Shown here piece by piece: positions 17,598-28,678 of a stretch of DNA of 64,000 nt. Position 1 is the first letter of the stretch. Every line of letters begins with the position of its first letter. The DNA lies in the NCBI GenBank assembly GCA_028284125.1, contig JANQSI010000022.1, positions 1 to 64,000 of the forward strand, read 5' to 3'. The translations under genes were made by a program, and so were the position numbers. This DNA is from Cyclobacteriaceae bacterium (GTDB taxonomy: Bacteria; Bacteroidota; Bacteroidia; Cytophagales; Cyclobacteriaceae). Under the pieces are notes generated by a model, which was not told the origin of the DNA, ran no database searches, and saw only the letters and a program-made list of their open reading frames with translations.

Positions 17598-18062
17598 TTA
17601 ACTCTTTAGTTTTTTAAGCAACTCCTCAAGTTGATTGAAGACAGAACCCCAACCATTCATGAAGCCCATTTCCTCTTGCTGCTTACAATATTCCTCCGTT
17701 GGGTGAACCACATTGAAGGTAAATACAGTCTGATCACCACTTTCCGCTAAAAGTATATGGAGTTCGACTCCTTCAGTCATAGGTTTAAAGTTCGCGGAAG
17801 TTACGATTTTGTTAGGCTCTGAAATCTCTAGGTATTCACCATCAGCGATGAATACCTTGCCATCAGGCATTTCCATGGAATATTCCCACTTACCACCCAC
17901 TTTAAAATTATGCTCAATTATTTTGGCTTCCATTCCCGGTGGACTCCACCAATTGGCGATGTGTTCCGGCAGGGTCCATGCTTCCCATACCAATTTAATA
18001 GGCGCATCCAAAAGCCGTTCAATAGTAAGCGTACGCTTTTCAAGATCATTTGCTCCATTCAT
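17598..18062 (-). CDS. SRPBCC (AHSA1-like) domain protein
   Basis: 154 residues with R-x-L-D-A-P-I-K-L-V-W-E-A-W-T-L-P-E-H-I-A-N-W-W-S-P-P-G and the following beta strands, typical of the AHSA1/START-like SRPBCC superfamily. Members bind hydrophobic ligands; those next to ArsR genes are a recurring pair of unknown role. Its ATG overlaps the ArsR stop by 4 nt, so expression is coupled and controlled by that repressor. Confidence 0.9.
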   Translation of the reverse strand: MNGANDLEKRTLTIERLLDAPIKLVWEAWTLPEHIANWWSPPGMEAKIIEHNFKVGGKWEYSMEMPDGKVFIADGEYLEISEPNKIVTSANFKPMTEGVELHILLAESGDQTVFTFNVVHPTEEYCKQQEEMGFMNGWGSVFNQLEELLKKLKS

Positions 18063-18385
18063 TTTTCGTTCTTTTTAAGTTTTAGTTCGTTTAAGTAGTC
18101 TTCAAAAGAATCGAGCTTTTGTTCCCAAAGCTGACGGTGTTGATCTACCCAGGAAGAAACTCGACTCAGTTCTTTTGGTACGATGATGCAGTGACGTTCC
18201 CGGCCTTTGGTTACTGTTTTGACAAGACCGCATTCATTCAATATTTTGAGGTGTTTGGAAATAGCTGGCCGACTGATATCAAATTTTTCAGCAACAGAAT
18301 TGACCGTTAATGACTCACTCGCAAGTAGATCAATAATGTCCCTTCTGACAGGATCTGCAATGGCCTGAAAAACGTCTCTTCTCAT
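18059..18385 (-). CDS. ArsR/SmtB-family HTH transcriptional regulator
   Basis: 108 residues with a winged helix: F-Q-A-I-A-D-P-V-R-R-D-I-I-D-L-L-A at 5-21 and the recognition helix R-P-A-I-S-K-H-L-K-I-L at about 44-54. No cysteine-based metal site of ArsR/SmtB type is evident; the few Cys present are scattered. It belongs to the group paired with SRPBCC proteins. Two GTAAY-N6-GTTAC palindromes lie 7-48 nt upstream of its start, pointing to autoregulation. Confidence 0.92.
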   Translation of the reverse strand: MRRDVFQAIADPVRRDIIDLLASESLTVNSVAEKFDISRPAISKHLKILNECGLVKTVTKGRERHCIIVPKELSRVSSWVDQHRQLWEQKLDSFEDYLNELKLKKNEK

Positions 18386-18391
18386 CTTTAT

Positions 18392-18433
18392 GTAACTGAT
18401 CGGTTACAATTATATATGTAATCATTTGGTTAC
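18392..18433. promoter_or_regulatory. Two tandem operator-like palindromes for the ArsR-type regulator
   Basis: GTAAC-TGATCG-GTTAC (18392-18407) and GTAAT-CATTTG-GTTAC (18418-18433) are 16-bp palindromes whose centres are 26 bp apart, i.e. about 2.5 helical turns. They lie just upstream of the ArsR-family start codon (18385, minus strand). Length and form fit dimeric winged-helix repressor sites. Assignment to this regulator is inference from position. Confidence 0.65.
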
Positions 18434-18505
18434 GCAAATATTTTTTGTGAAATCTTTGATTAATGTCATTTTTCTAAGGTCTGAAACTTTATAAATTGAA
18501 GGCGT

Positions 18506-18533
18506 TTTGGTGATGATCTAAATTATAAGTTTG
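18506..18533 (+). promoter_or_regulatory. Putative katG promoter
   Basis: TAAGTTTG at 18526-18533 fits the TAnnTTTG -7 box exactly; TTTG at 18506-18509 is 16 nt upstream, one short of the usual 17-23. The resulting leader to ATG 18619 would be about 80 nt and very A+T-rich. Confidence 0.5.
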
Positions 18534-18597
18534 ACTTATTGGTTAATAAAAAATATAAATAAAGATTATCTGAATTTTAAGCTTGGAAATAATATAA

Positions 18598-20820
<2,223 letters not shown>

Positions 20821-20841
20821 TAGAAAATTCATATTTAATAG

Positions 20842-20872
20842 AAAAGGCAGCTCAGATGGGCTGCCTTTTTTA
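20842..20872 (+). terminator. katG terminator
   Basis: AAAAGGCAGC (20842-20851) pairs with GCTGCCTTTT (20860-20869) across an 8-nt loop, followed by more T. It begins 22 nt after the katG stop. Confidence 0.88.
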
Positions 20873-20911
20873 TGATAAATAGCCGCATTGAGGCTAATGG
20901 ATTTTTTTTTG

Positions 20912-21457
20912 CTAGTTCTTTTTAATGGCCTGCAAGTCACTTTCTGGCCTTCCAAAAAAGTCAAATATTCTTGATTTACGAGATAACTGGTCATATAGAT
21001 CAGTAAATGAAACTTCTACTTCAACATTTTTTAGTACTTTCCTTACTTTCATCTGAAAATCTTTTTCGGAAATATTTTCCGGAGTAATAACTAATTCAAT
21101 TAAAGGAATTTCCTCATTGGCTGCCAAAGTAGTTGGTTCGGGAGTATTGAAGTCCCAATAGTCATTCCATGAAATACCTGAGGGACAATCTGGCATAAGC
21201 TGATAAATTGACTTTGCAGTATCACCATTAGTAAGATTAGTTGCTTTAAATGTTTTAATGAGTAGTGGTCCGAACCCAACATTTTTCATTCTTACACACA
21301 TAAAATTTGAATAGTCCTTTAGACCAAATTTAAGAATAGGTTTTACCGATTTTTTAAAGTGTTGTTTTTGTGTTCGGAGTGCCTTAACACTTATAGCGAC
21401 AGAGAAAATAGATACGAAAAAAGCGAAGGATGCAATAATTAGTTGGTAATCGAGCAT
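20912..21457 (-). CDS. Hypothetical protein with N-terminal membrane anchor
   Basis: 181 residues. One membrane segment (about 5-24) is followed by a short basic region and a predicted beta-rich domain (F-M-C-V-R-M-K-N-V-G-F-G-P-L-L-I-K-T-F) resembling the loosely defined anchored domains found in many bacteria. No family is recognised. It lies convergent to katG and has no close partner. A REP-like palindrome lies upstream, between it and the S41 peptidase. Confidence 0.6.
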   Translation of the reverse strand: MLDYQLIIASFAFFVSIFSVAISVKALRTQKQHFKKSVKPILKFGLKDYSNFMCVRMKNVGFGPLLIKTFKATNLTNGDTAKSIYQLMPDCPSGISWNDYWDFNTPEPTTLAANEEIPLIELVITPENISEKDFQMKVRKVLKNVEVEVSFTDLYDQLSRKSRIFDFFGRPESDLQAIKKN

Positions 21458-21575
21458 ATTAGATCAGTTGAGTGGTTAAATATACTACTTACTGGTTTCA
21501 TCTTTAGCCCTGATTTTCAAAATGATCATTAATCATATTCTATAACCCTTTATAACTGAGTTCTTTTTAATCGAA

Positions 21576-21606
21576 GGTCATGCTGAACTTGTTTCAACAT
21601 CTTCCA
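21576..21606 (+). repeat. REP-like palindrome, single copy
   Basis: GGTCATGCTGAACTTGTTTC (21576-21595) plus AACATCTTCCA is the same element as at 23151-23180, with one stem mismatch (TTTCAACAT instead of TTTCAGCAT). It lies between the starts of one minus-strand gene (21457) and the end of the S41 peptidase gene (21681). Confidence 0.75.
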
Positions 21607-21680
21607 AATTCATTAGGCACCGAGATTTTGGGAAGAAGAATGCTGACGCAAGCAAAAGTTCTTGTTGAAGCCAAACAATT

Positions 21681-22610
21681 TCACTTAATTGATTTCAAGA
21701 CATAACTAATTGCTTCCTCAGGTTTGGTCTGAATATCTGGTACTACCCCTGTAGACTCATAATCAGTCTGGGTTCTTGAATTCTTAGTTTTCTCATGGGG
21801 AAGAAGCATCATGAAGGACTTATTTATCGATTTCTCCTTATTTGCATGAGCTGCTCCAGCACTTGTTTCCCCTACGATTGTGGCTCTTCCAAATGCTTGT
21901 AGTTCATAAGCCAAGGATTCTCCGGCAGATGCCGTTTGATTATTTATCAACACATAAATGGGGATTGTAGTGTTCTGAAAACGTTCGTGCTTTCCTTTGG
22001 ATAGATATTTTTTTGTGGGCTTTAGTTGGTTTCCTTTTCTCTTGTAGACAGTCGATAGCTGAGTCTTTGGAGGTAAAAATTGCCCAGCCATGTAGTTGGA
22101 CATATTAGCATTTCCCCCATAATTATCCTGAACATCGAGTATCAAGAAATCGACATTTGCCAAGTCTGCCATTGCTCGGTTGACCATGCGCTTTCCTTTC
22201 GGATCATGAAACATGAACGTATTGATATCCATGTAACCAACGTTTCCATCTAGCACCTTCCATTCGAAGCTATTGGTGTTTTTCAAATCTCTGTAGAACT
22301 CCCGTTTTTTCTCTTTGATTGCATCTTTATAAAAGATACCCATGTGTTGGTCATAGTAAATGGATCGGATGTCTTTGTTCAACTGATTTGCAAATTCTTC
22401 ATGACCTGAAATTGAATCATAGCTTCCATTATTAAGATTCTCCAGAATCTTCTTGCTCATCAATTTACCTGAATCAATAAGAACATATCGGGTAGAAAGT
22501 AAATCAGCGATTTTGTTTACCGTTTGGATTTTTTCTTGCTGTGTGATTGTTTGGGAAAAAGCTGTTTGTGCAAACGAGAGTAAGAATCCAAGTAGGATGG
22601 CTTTGTGCAT
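21681..22610 (-). CDS. Secreted S41 family peptidase
   Basis: 309 residues with a signal peptide (about 1-19). After an N-terminal helical IRBP-like domain comes the S41 core: G-Y-M-D-I-N-T-F, F-L-I-L-D-V-Q-D-N-Y-G-G (family L-D-L-R-x-N-x-G-G), and the nucleophile segment N-N-Q-T-A-S-A-G-E-S-L-A-Y. The later E-T-S-A-G-A-A-H is also typical. No PDZ domain is visible, as in tricorn/IRBP-type members. It probably cleaves peptides outside the cytoplasm. Confidence 0.88.
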   Translation of the reverse strand: MHKAILLGFLLSFAQTAFSQTITQQEKIQTVNKIADLLSTRYVLIDSGKLMSKKILENLNNGSYDSISGHEEFANQLNKDIRSIYYDQHMGIFYKDAIKEKKREFYRDLKNTNSFEWKVLDGNVGYMDINTFMFHDPKGKRMVNRAMADLANVDFLILDVQDNYGGNANMSNYMAGQFLPPKTQLSTVYKRKGNQLKPTKKYLSKGKHERFQNTTIPIYVLINNQTASAGESLAYELQAFGRATIVGETSAGAAHANKEKSINKSFMMLLPHEKTKNSRTQTDYESTGVVPDIQTKPEEAISYVLKSIK

Positions 22611-22674
22611 GGCTATGATTTGAACGTAATCGTTTAGTATTAATTACACTCTTATCGATTGGAGGTTCAATGAA

Positions 22675-23043
22675 CTAAGCGGGCTGACGAAGAATTTTCT
22701 CCATTTTCTTACCCTTGGCTAATTCATCGACCACTTTGTCTAAGTATCTGACCTGCTTTGTAAGCGGCGTTATGATTTCCTCGATTCGATAGCCACAGAT
22801 CACACCGGTGATTAAATGTGCATTGGGGTTGATTTTGGCTTTGGCAAAGAACGTTTCAAAAGTGACCTTGTCGTCAATCAGTTGCTGTATATCAGCATCA
22901 TTGAAACCTGTCAGCCAATGGATGACCTGATGTAATTCTTCTTTCGTTCTACCTTTTTTCTCCACTTTGTTAACGTAATGGGGATATACGGAGGCAAAAG
23001 TCAAATTCGCTATTCGTTGATCGTGTTCGGGTGTTGTTGCCAT
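22675..23043 (-). CDS. DUF2200 family protein
   Basis: 122 residues matching DUF2200 along its length: R-I-A-x-L-x-F-A-S-V-Y-P-H-Y-V-x-K-V-E-K-K-G-R-T, V-I-H-W-L-T-G-F, and N-P-N-A-H-L-I-T-G-V-I-C-G-Y-R-I-E-E-I. Small soluble helical protein of unknown function. Confidence 0.88.
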   Translation of the reverse strand: MATTPEHDQRIANLTFASVYPHYVNKVEKKGRTKEELHQVIHWLTGFNDADIQQLIDDKVTFETFFAKAKINPNAHLITGVICGYRIEEIITPLTKQVRYLDKVVDELAKGKKMEKILRQPA

Positions 23044-23452
23044 GGTTTAATAAAAACTTGTAGAAAGTTAGTTTCAAAATTTAACTGATGGAAGACTCTG
23101 AAATAAATTCAGAGTGACTTTTTTAATTATGAGTTGAGTATTTAGTCCAACGTCATGCTGAACTTGTTTCAGCATCTTCCTTGTCTTGCACCAACAATTC
23201 CATCACATTCCCAACATTCCAACCCACCTTCACTCCATTTCCATTTTACCCGATTAAACCACTCATTTACTAAAAAATCGATCGTGAAACAAGCCACATT
23301 CCATTACTCTTTCTTCCAGTGTTAGCCATTTTTATCAAGTATCGGACAATGAACAGCGTAAGAATATCCGAATTGTTTACCACTTGAAGACTTGCTGAAA
23401 CAATATTAGGGTTTAGTCGCAGTTAATTGTATCGTAATAGACTCTACCTCGA
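23044..23452. other. 409-bp intergenic region with REP doublet and G-poor tract
   Basis: The first half carries an inverted pair of REP-like elements (23091-23180). The stretch from about 23186 to 23275 is almost devoid of G on the plus strand and rich in C, A and T. The remaining ~175 bp upstream of the TonB receptor contain no gene; I see no clear TAnnTTTG box. It is the only gene-free stretch above 300 bp apart from the rRNA region. Confidence 0.7.
23091..23180. repeat. REP-like inverted doublet (REPIN-type)
   Basis: The left element (23091-23118) is in reverse orientation with stem CTCTGAA/TTCAGAG; the right element (23151-23180) is forward with stem ATGCTGAA/TTCAGCAT. Both keep the flanking GTCA...TCTTC frame. 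Two inverted REPs about 32 bp apart form the doublet typical of REPINs. Confidence 0.8.
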
Positions 23453-25867
23453 ATGCAAGCAGCTCCGTCCAGACTCAACCATTTCTTTGTTATTCTGCTT
23501 TTTGCTTCATTTTTTCAGGCTAATTCTCAATACCGAGTAAGTGGATATGTAGAAGATGCTTCCACTGGAGAAAAATTATTCGGAGCTACTGTCGCGATCG
23601 AGGGAACTACTCAGGGGGTTGTTTCAAATTTCTATGGCTATTACAGTTTGATTGTTCCAGCCAATGCCACACTGGTTTATTCATTCGTCGGTTACACCAG
23701 CCATCGTCAAACAGTCAATCCAACAGCCGACATTACCATAACTGCCAAACTACAACCGAGGATACTAGATGAAGTAATTATCGAAGGAAACAAAGAAGAA
23801 AGTCCGGAACTCGCTCCTCAAGTCAGCACGATTAAACTTTCTTCTAAACAACTAATGAATTTGCCTGCCATTGGCGGAGAGGTGGATGTGTTGAAAGCAA
23901 TCCAGTTATTGCCTGGGGTACAAAGTGGTCGAGAAGGAATGTCAGGTATTTATGTACGTGGGGGTGGTCCGGATCAAAATCTTTTTCTGTTAGATGGAGT
24001 TCCGCTTTACAACGTGTCGCATTTAGGTGGACTTTTTTCAGTTTTTAATCCAGATGCCATTTCCGATGTTTCTCTCATCAAGGGGGGATTTCCAGCCAGG
24101 TACGGAGGGAGACTTTCTTCAGTAGTGAATATCAAGACGAAAGATGGAAATCGAGAACAAAACACCACGGAAGCAACCGTGGGCTTAATATCCGCCAGAG
24201 CACTTAATCAAGGTCCAATAGCAGGAGGAAAAGGTTCTTACATGATCGGTGGGCGTAGGACGTATATTGATCTTCTAACAAGACCTATTTCAAAATCTGC
24301 CTCCGATGGAAGTTCCTCTTTTGGCTACTTGTTTTATGATCTGAATGCGAAGGTTAGTTACGACTTCAGCGACCGTAACAAAGTGCAGTTCAGCTTTTAT
24401 TCCGGTGACGACAGAGGCGTGGCAAAATTTCAGGATGACCTATACTCTTTTGAAAATGGTATCCAACAGATTGCTGGTGAAGAAAAAAGTAAAAGTGTTT
24501 TTGCCTGGGGGAATTTGTTGGCTACTGCTCGGTGGACGCACCTTTTTTCGGACAAAGTTTTCGCAAACCTATCCACGAGTTACACCAAATACCGTTTCAA
24601 GCTGACATACGATTATGAAGACACTAAGGAAAAAGAAACGGAGTTTTATCAGTATAAATCAGGAATAGAAGATCTGAGTCTTCGATATGAACTGGAGTAT
24701 TACCATACAAACAATCACAGTCTTCTTGGTGGAATTCAACTCATTAATCATTCTTTTACCCCAGGTGTTAATACTATCAGACGAGATTTGGAGACGGAGG
24801 AAACCGAAGAGACTTTCGGATCTTTTGGTATTGACTCTTATGAGATTTCCGGATACCTGGAAGATCAGTTGGCACTGAGTCAAACGATCAAAGTGAATAT
24901 GGGTGTGCATTACAACTACTATTCGCCAGAGGGAAGTAGTTTTCACAGTATTCAGCCAAGAGCTACAGTTAGAGTCTTGACGGGCTCAAATTCTTCCGTG
25001 AAACTTTCATATGCGGAAATGCAGCAGAACGTCCATCTGCTCACAGGCTCTGGTGCTGGATTGCCTACAGATATCTGGGTTCCAGCAACGGATCGAGCCA
25101 AACCTCAAAAGTCAAGACAAGTGACTGGAGCTTACACCAAAGCGATAAATGCACTGGGAGCTGAACTAACAGTAGAGGCGTATTACAAACGAATGGAAAA
25201 TCTGGTGGTTTATGCCGAAGGAGAAAACTGGGCCGAGACCGCCGATGATTGGCAGGATAAGGTTGAAACTGATGGAATAGGAACTTCAAGAGGGATTGAG
25301 TTTTTGTTGCATAAGAAGGAAGGTAAACTGAACGGCTGGTTGGGTTATACCATCTCCAAATCGGACCGACGATTCTCCAATGTGAATTTTGGTGAAACTT
25401 TTCCATACAAGTATGACCGTCGACATGATGTTGGTCTTTTGGTTTCTTATGAGCTGAGTGAGCGAACCGATATTTCGATGACTTGGGTCTATGGCACAGG
25501 AAATGCAATTACTTTGGGTGAGGCGCGGTACAATGTGATGCTACCAAATGTCTTGATTTCTCCTAATGATGTTGTCTGGTCACATTTTGGTGGAAATGGC
25601 GAGGCGGAACACTACGAAGGTCGCAATGGATTTAGAATGAGAAGCTACCATCGGGCTGATGTCGGTCTTCGGTTCAAGAAAAACAAACGAAACGGCCAAC
25701 GCATATGGAGTATTGGGATTTACAATGCATACAACCGAGCGAACCCGTTCTACTATTATTTCGATCAGGAGTTTGATGAAAGAACTTTGAAGGATTCGCG
25801 ACAGCTAAAACAAGTGGCACTATTTCCAATCATTCCTACTATTAGTTACACCTATAAGTTCAATTAA
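23453..25867 (+). CDS. TonB-dependent outer-membrane receptor with carboxypeptidase-regulatory-like domain
   Basis: 804 residues. A signal peptide (about 1-25) is followed by a CarboxypepD_reg-like domain (about 28-110; Y-R-V-S-G-Y-V-E-D-A-S-T-G-E-x-L-F-G-A-T-V). The TonB plug then shows V-D-V-L-K-A-I-Q-L-L-P-G-V-Q-S-G and I-Y-V-R-G-G-G-P-D-Q-N-L-F-L-L-D-G-V-P-L-Y. The barrel ends in S-Y-T-Y-K-F-N. It is shorter than true SusC proteins and is paired with a DUF4249 lipoprotein, a common Bacteroidota two-gene uptake unit. The substrate is unknown. Confidence 0.93.
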   Translation: MQAAPSRLNHFFVILLFASFFQANSQYRVSGYVEDASTGEKLFGATVAIEGTTQGVVSNFYGYYSLIVPANATLVYSFVGYTSHRQTVNPTADITITAKLQPRILDEVIIEGNKEESPELAPQVSTIKLSSKQLMNLPAIGGEVDVLKAIQLLPGVQSGREGMSGIYVRGGGPDQNLFLLDGVPLYNVSHLGGLFSVFNPDAISDVSLIKGGFPARYGGRLSSVVNIKTKDGNREQNTTEATVGLISARALNQGPIAGGKGSYMIGGRRTYIDLLTRPISKSASDGSSSFGYLFYDLNAKVSYDFSDRNKVQFSFYSGDDRGVAKFQDDLYSFENGIQQIAGEEKSKSVFAWGNLLATARWTHLFSDKVFANLSTSYTKYRFKLTYDYEDTKEKETEFYQYKSGIEDLSLRYELEYYHTNNHSLLGGIQLINHSFTPGVNTIRRDLETEETEETFGSFGIDSYEISGYLEDQLALSQTIKVNMGVHYNYYSPEGSSFHSIQPRATVRVLTGSNSSVKLSYAEMQQNVHLLTGSGAGLPTDIWVPATDRAKPQKSRQVTGAYTKAINALGAELTVEAYYKRMENLVVYAEGENWAETADDWQDKVETDGIGTSRGIEFLLHKKEGKLNGWLGYTISKSDRRFSNVNFGETFPYKYDRRHDVGLLVSYELSERTDISMTWVYGTGNAITLGEARYNVMLPNVLISPNDVVWSHFGGNGEAEHYEGRNGFRMRSYHRADVGLRFKKNKRNGQRIWSIGIYNAYNRANPFYYYFDQEFDERTLKDSRQLKQVALFPIIPTISYTYKFN

Positions 25868-26803
25868 ATGAGAAAGTCAGTTTTTATCCTATTAGGTGCT
25901 TTGTTTTTTGGTTGCGAAGATTTCTTCCAACAAGATGTAGACGTAGATATTCCAGCTCACAACGCTAAGTTGGTCCTGTTCGCGTATGCTGCTCCAAGTG
26001 ATTCACTTGTTATCGTCTTGACCAATTCGGTTGGTGTAGAAGTACCGGCAAATCTTTGGGAATTGTGGATGTCTGAAGCGCAGGTTGAAGTGGAGAAAAA
26101 TGGAGTGAATATTCCAGTGATGCTAAATACATCGGATGACTTCTTTCCATTTTTTGTTGCTGTCACTGATCTTCAACCCAATGATCATCTTGTGATCCGT
26201 GCTTCCTCCGATGGCTATGAACCAATTTCTTCGGAAACAATTATTCCCAATCCGCCACAAATTTCGGATGCGAATTATGCCGGGAGAAGGATCAATATTG
26301 AAGGAGAGGAGTTAGCTGCTTTCAACTTCCAGATTATCGATGAGAAGGATGCGGATAGCTATTATGAAGTTTCAGTCGTTACGGTATGGACTGATGAATT
26401 TACTGGTGACAAGTTTGAAAACCTTGCTGCCACTTATTATGATTCGAACCTTCCCTGGATCAATCCACCTTCTGATTATGGATTTAATCTTCGCTTGTTT
26501 TTTGAAGATGGAGCCTTCGAAAATGATGAAATAACCGTTGAATTTCTTGCCGATGTGTGGGAACTTGCTAATCCAGAATTTTATAACCCTGAATATAATA
26601 CAGGGTATTACTTGTCAGTTAAATCGGTGACAAAGGCATACTATGATTTTGTCACCGCCTTCGGTGTGCATGAAGATAACCAGTTCCCTGACTTGTTTGG
26701 GGGAGAACCCGTTCCATTGCCTTCAAACATAACCAATGGTTTTGGGGTTTTTGGTGCTTATACTGAAAGTAGAATCAGAATTGATTTAGGTAATTTGAAT
26801 TAA
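25868..26803 (+). CDS. DUF4249 family outer-membrane lipoprotein
   Basis: 311 residues. The signal peptide ends in lipobox L-F-F-G-C (Cys17), followed by acidic residues. The first domain is Ig-like (K-L-V-L-F-A-Y-A-A-P-S-D-S-L-V-I-V-L-T-N-S-V), typical of DUF4249; the second is beta-rich. The start directly abuts the receptor stop. By analogy with SusCD pairs it is probably the surface-exposed partner of the receptor. Confidence 0.88.
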   Translation: MRKSVFILLGALFFGCEDFFQQDVDVDIPAHNAKLVLFAYAAPSDSLVIVLTNSVGVEVPANLWELWMSEAQVEVEKNGVNIPVMLNTSDDFFPFFVAVTDLQPNDHLVIRASSDGYEPISSETIIPNPPQISDANYAGRRINIEGEELAAFNFQIIDEKDADSYYEVSVVTVWTDEFTGDKFENLAATYYDSNLPWINPPSDYGFNLRLFFEDGAFENDEITVEFLADVWELANPEFYNPEYNTGYYLSVKSVTKAYYDFVTAFGVHEDNQFPDLFGGEPVPLPSNITNGFGVFGAYTESRIRIDLGNLN

Positions 26804-28333
26804 CTAATTCCCAGAAGGTGGGACCCGATGCTGTGTTCCTTGTTCGTATGCGTAAGTCAACTGGATTAATGTTGGTTCTGCATACATTCTTCCTAAAAAT
26901 TGTAAACCAGCAGGAAGATTTCCACTTGTAAAACCCATAGGAACCGTGAATGCCGGTTGGCCCGTATGCGGCGCAATGATTTGGCTATTGTCACCTCGAT
27001 ATTGGACTTGGAAAGAATCGATAAGAGCAGGCGGATGATTCCAGGAAGGGTAAACGATTGCGTCTAATCTTAATTCGTCCATCCTTTTTTCAATGGCTTC
27101 TCTAAAAGCAATTCTTCGCTCGTCAGTGTATGGATCCAGGCATTCAATTTCTGGGTTGGAACTCCTGCCGGAGGCCGTGAGGAAATATTCAATTCTCGTT
27201 CTTGCAAATTCTGATTTCGTCCCGATGCGAACTACATCTTCCAATGTGCGGATAGTATCATTTTTAACGTATGTAGCCAGGTAACCTTCAAGGTCTTCGC
27301 GGAACATCCCACACCATTGATTTTGCCTAACTTCTGCGAAATCTGGAATCGCTACTGGATCAACGACCTCAGCTCCTAGTGATTGTAAATCTTGCACGGC
27401 TTGCTCAAAAAGAGTTTTAATTTCCGGATTTGGGTCTTTTTCGCTCAGTTCTCGCAATATGCCGATTCTAGCTCCATTCAGACCGTCATTTTGTAAGAAC
27501 TGTTGGTAGTTATCGGGAATTTTTCCTTCTGAATATTTGGTGAGCGGATCTTTGGGATCGTATCCGGCAATTACTTCCAATACTCTTGTTGCATCTTCGA
27601 CCGTTCGCATCATCGGCCCAGCCACATCATTACGTAGATAAAGCGGAACGATCCCGCTTCGGCTGGTAAGACCTAATGTAGATCTAAAACCGACAAGCGA
27701 ATTATGAGAGGATGGTCCGCGAATCGAATTTCCAGTATCTGTACCCAAGCCAATCACACCGATGTTGTTTGCAATTGCTGCTGCAGTGCCACCGCTCGAT
27801 CCAGCGGGCACGTGATCCAGGTTATATGGATTTCTTGTGGTTCCAAATGTTGAACTTTCCGAATGCATAGGACTAAAGGCCCATTCGGCCATGTTGGACT
27901 TTGCCAGAATGATGGCACCTGCTTTCACCAACTGATCGACCATGAATGCATCTTCCTCAGGTATGAAGTCTTTGAGTGCCAATGCTCCAGCTGTGGTTGC
28001 CATGCCCTTTGTGTTGAAATTGTCTTTGACAATCATAGGAATGCCATGAAGCGGTCTGAGCACACCACTTTCTTCGAATTCTTTATCCAACGTTTTTGCA
28101 ATCTGAATTGCGTTTGGATTGATAACAGTAAGCGCGTTGAGCTCATCATTTTCCTGTTCTATTCTTTCGAGATATGCCGCTACTAGTTGTTCACTGGTGT
28201 ACTGTCCTCCTCTGTAGGCATCATGAATACCGGTAATGGTCAATTCATTTAGGTCAATGCTGACTGGTTCCTTTTGAGGTGTGCAGCCTAAAAAGATTAC
28301 AGAGAGTAAGAAGAAGTGGATTTTTCGGAACAT
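26804..28333 (-). CDS. Amidase-signature family lipoprotein
   Basis: 509 residues with a lipobox signal peptide (S-V-I-F-L-G-C, Cys17). The amidase signature is complete: catalytic Lys103 (G-I-P-M-I-V-K-D-N-F), cis-Ser179 in A-G-S-S-G-G-T-A-A-A and nucleophile Ser203 in D-T-G-N-S-I-R-G-P. It is likely an exported amide hydrolase; GatA itself is cytoplasmic and has no lipobox. Its end abuts the DUF4249 gene end, and the start is divergent from the toxin-antitoxin locus. Confidence 0.9.
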   Translation of the reverse strand: MFRKIHFFLLSVIFLGCTPQKEPVSIDLNELTITGIHDAYRGGQYTSEQLVAAYLERIEQENDELNALTVINPNAIQIAKTLDKEFEESGVLRPLHGIPMIVKDNFNTKGMATTAGALALKDFIPEEDAFMVDQLVKAGAIILAKSNMAEWAFSPMHSESSTFGTTRNPYNLDHVPAGSSGGTAAAIANNIGVIGLGTDTGNSIRGPSSHNSLVGFRSTLGLTSRSGIVPLYLRNDVAGPMMRTVEDATRVLEVIAGYDPKDPLTKYSEGKIPDNYQQFLQNDGLNGARIGILRELSEKDPNPEIKTLFEQAVQDLQSLGAEVVDPVAIPDFAEVRQNQWCGMFREDLEGYLATYVKNDTIRTLEDVVRIGTKSEFARTRIEYFLTASGRSSNPEIECLDPYTDERRIAFREAIEKRMDELRLDAIVYPSWNHPPALIDSFQVQYRGDNSQIIAPHTGQPAFTVPMGFTSGNLPAGLQFLGRMYAEPTLIQLTYAYEQGTQHRVPPSGN

Positions 28334-28447
28334 ATACGACTATGGTTGAGAAAGAAAGTTACTCAAAAGCCCATAAAAAGGAATTCTGACCTATCCTGCC
28401 AAATGTTTTTAGAACTTTGTCGTTACTTTACAGTAAAGAATATTGAA

Positions 28448-28678
28448 ATGAGTTCAACAGAACTGAGGCAGGAGTTGCATGAATACATAGATAATGCGGA
28501 TGACCGATTAATCAATCTGATGTATGCTTTGGTTCAGGCTGATATGAAAGAATCAAATTATCAACTGACTGATGAACATATGCAAGTGCTTGACCAACGT
28601 CTAAAGAAGCATGTAGAAAATCCTGATTCCGGTTCTAACTGGAAAGAAGCAAAAGCCAGGATAAGTAGTCAATTATGA
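28448..28678 (+). CDS. Antitoxin of a ParE/RelE-type module (addiction-module component)
   Basis: 76 residues from ATG 28448. The N-terminal half is helical and acidic (S-S-T-E-L-R-Q-E-L-H-E-Y-I), the C-terminal half has the toxin-wrapping pattern of the PF09720-type antitoxins: L-T-D-E-H-M-Q-V-L-D-Q-R-L-K-K-H, then S-N-W-K-E-A-K-A-R-I. Upstream codons in frame (28316-28447) lie within the amidase start region and are not needed. Its stop overlaps the toxin ATG (ATGA at 28675), the usual antitoxin-toxin coupling. The toxin gene is frameshifted. Confidence 0.85.
   Translation: MSSTELRQELHEYIDNADDRLINLMYALVQADMKESNYQLTDEHMQVLDQRLKKHVENPDSGSNWKEAKARISSQL

Noticed and set aside
25065-25508. 147-codon minus-strand frame with His/Pro/Ser-rich product.
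   Set aside because: Antisense to the TonB receptor barrel; no start context and no family resemblance.
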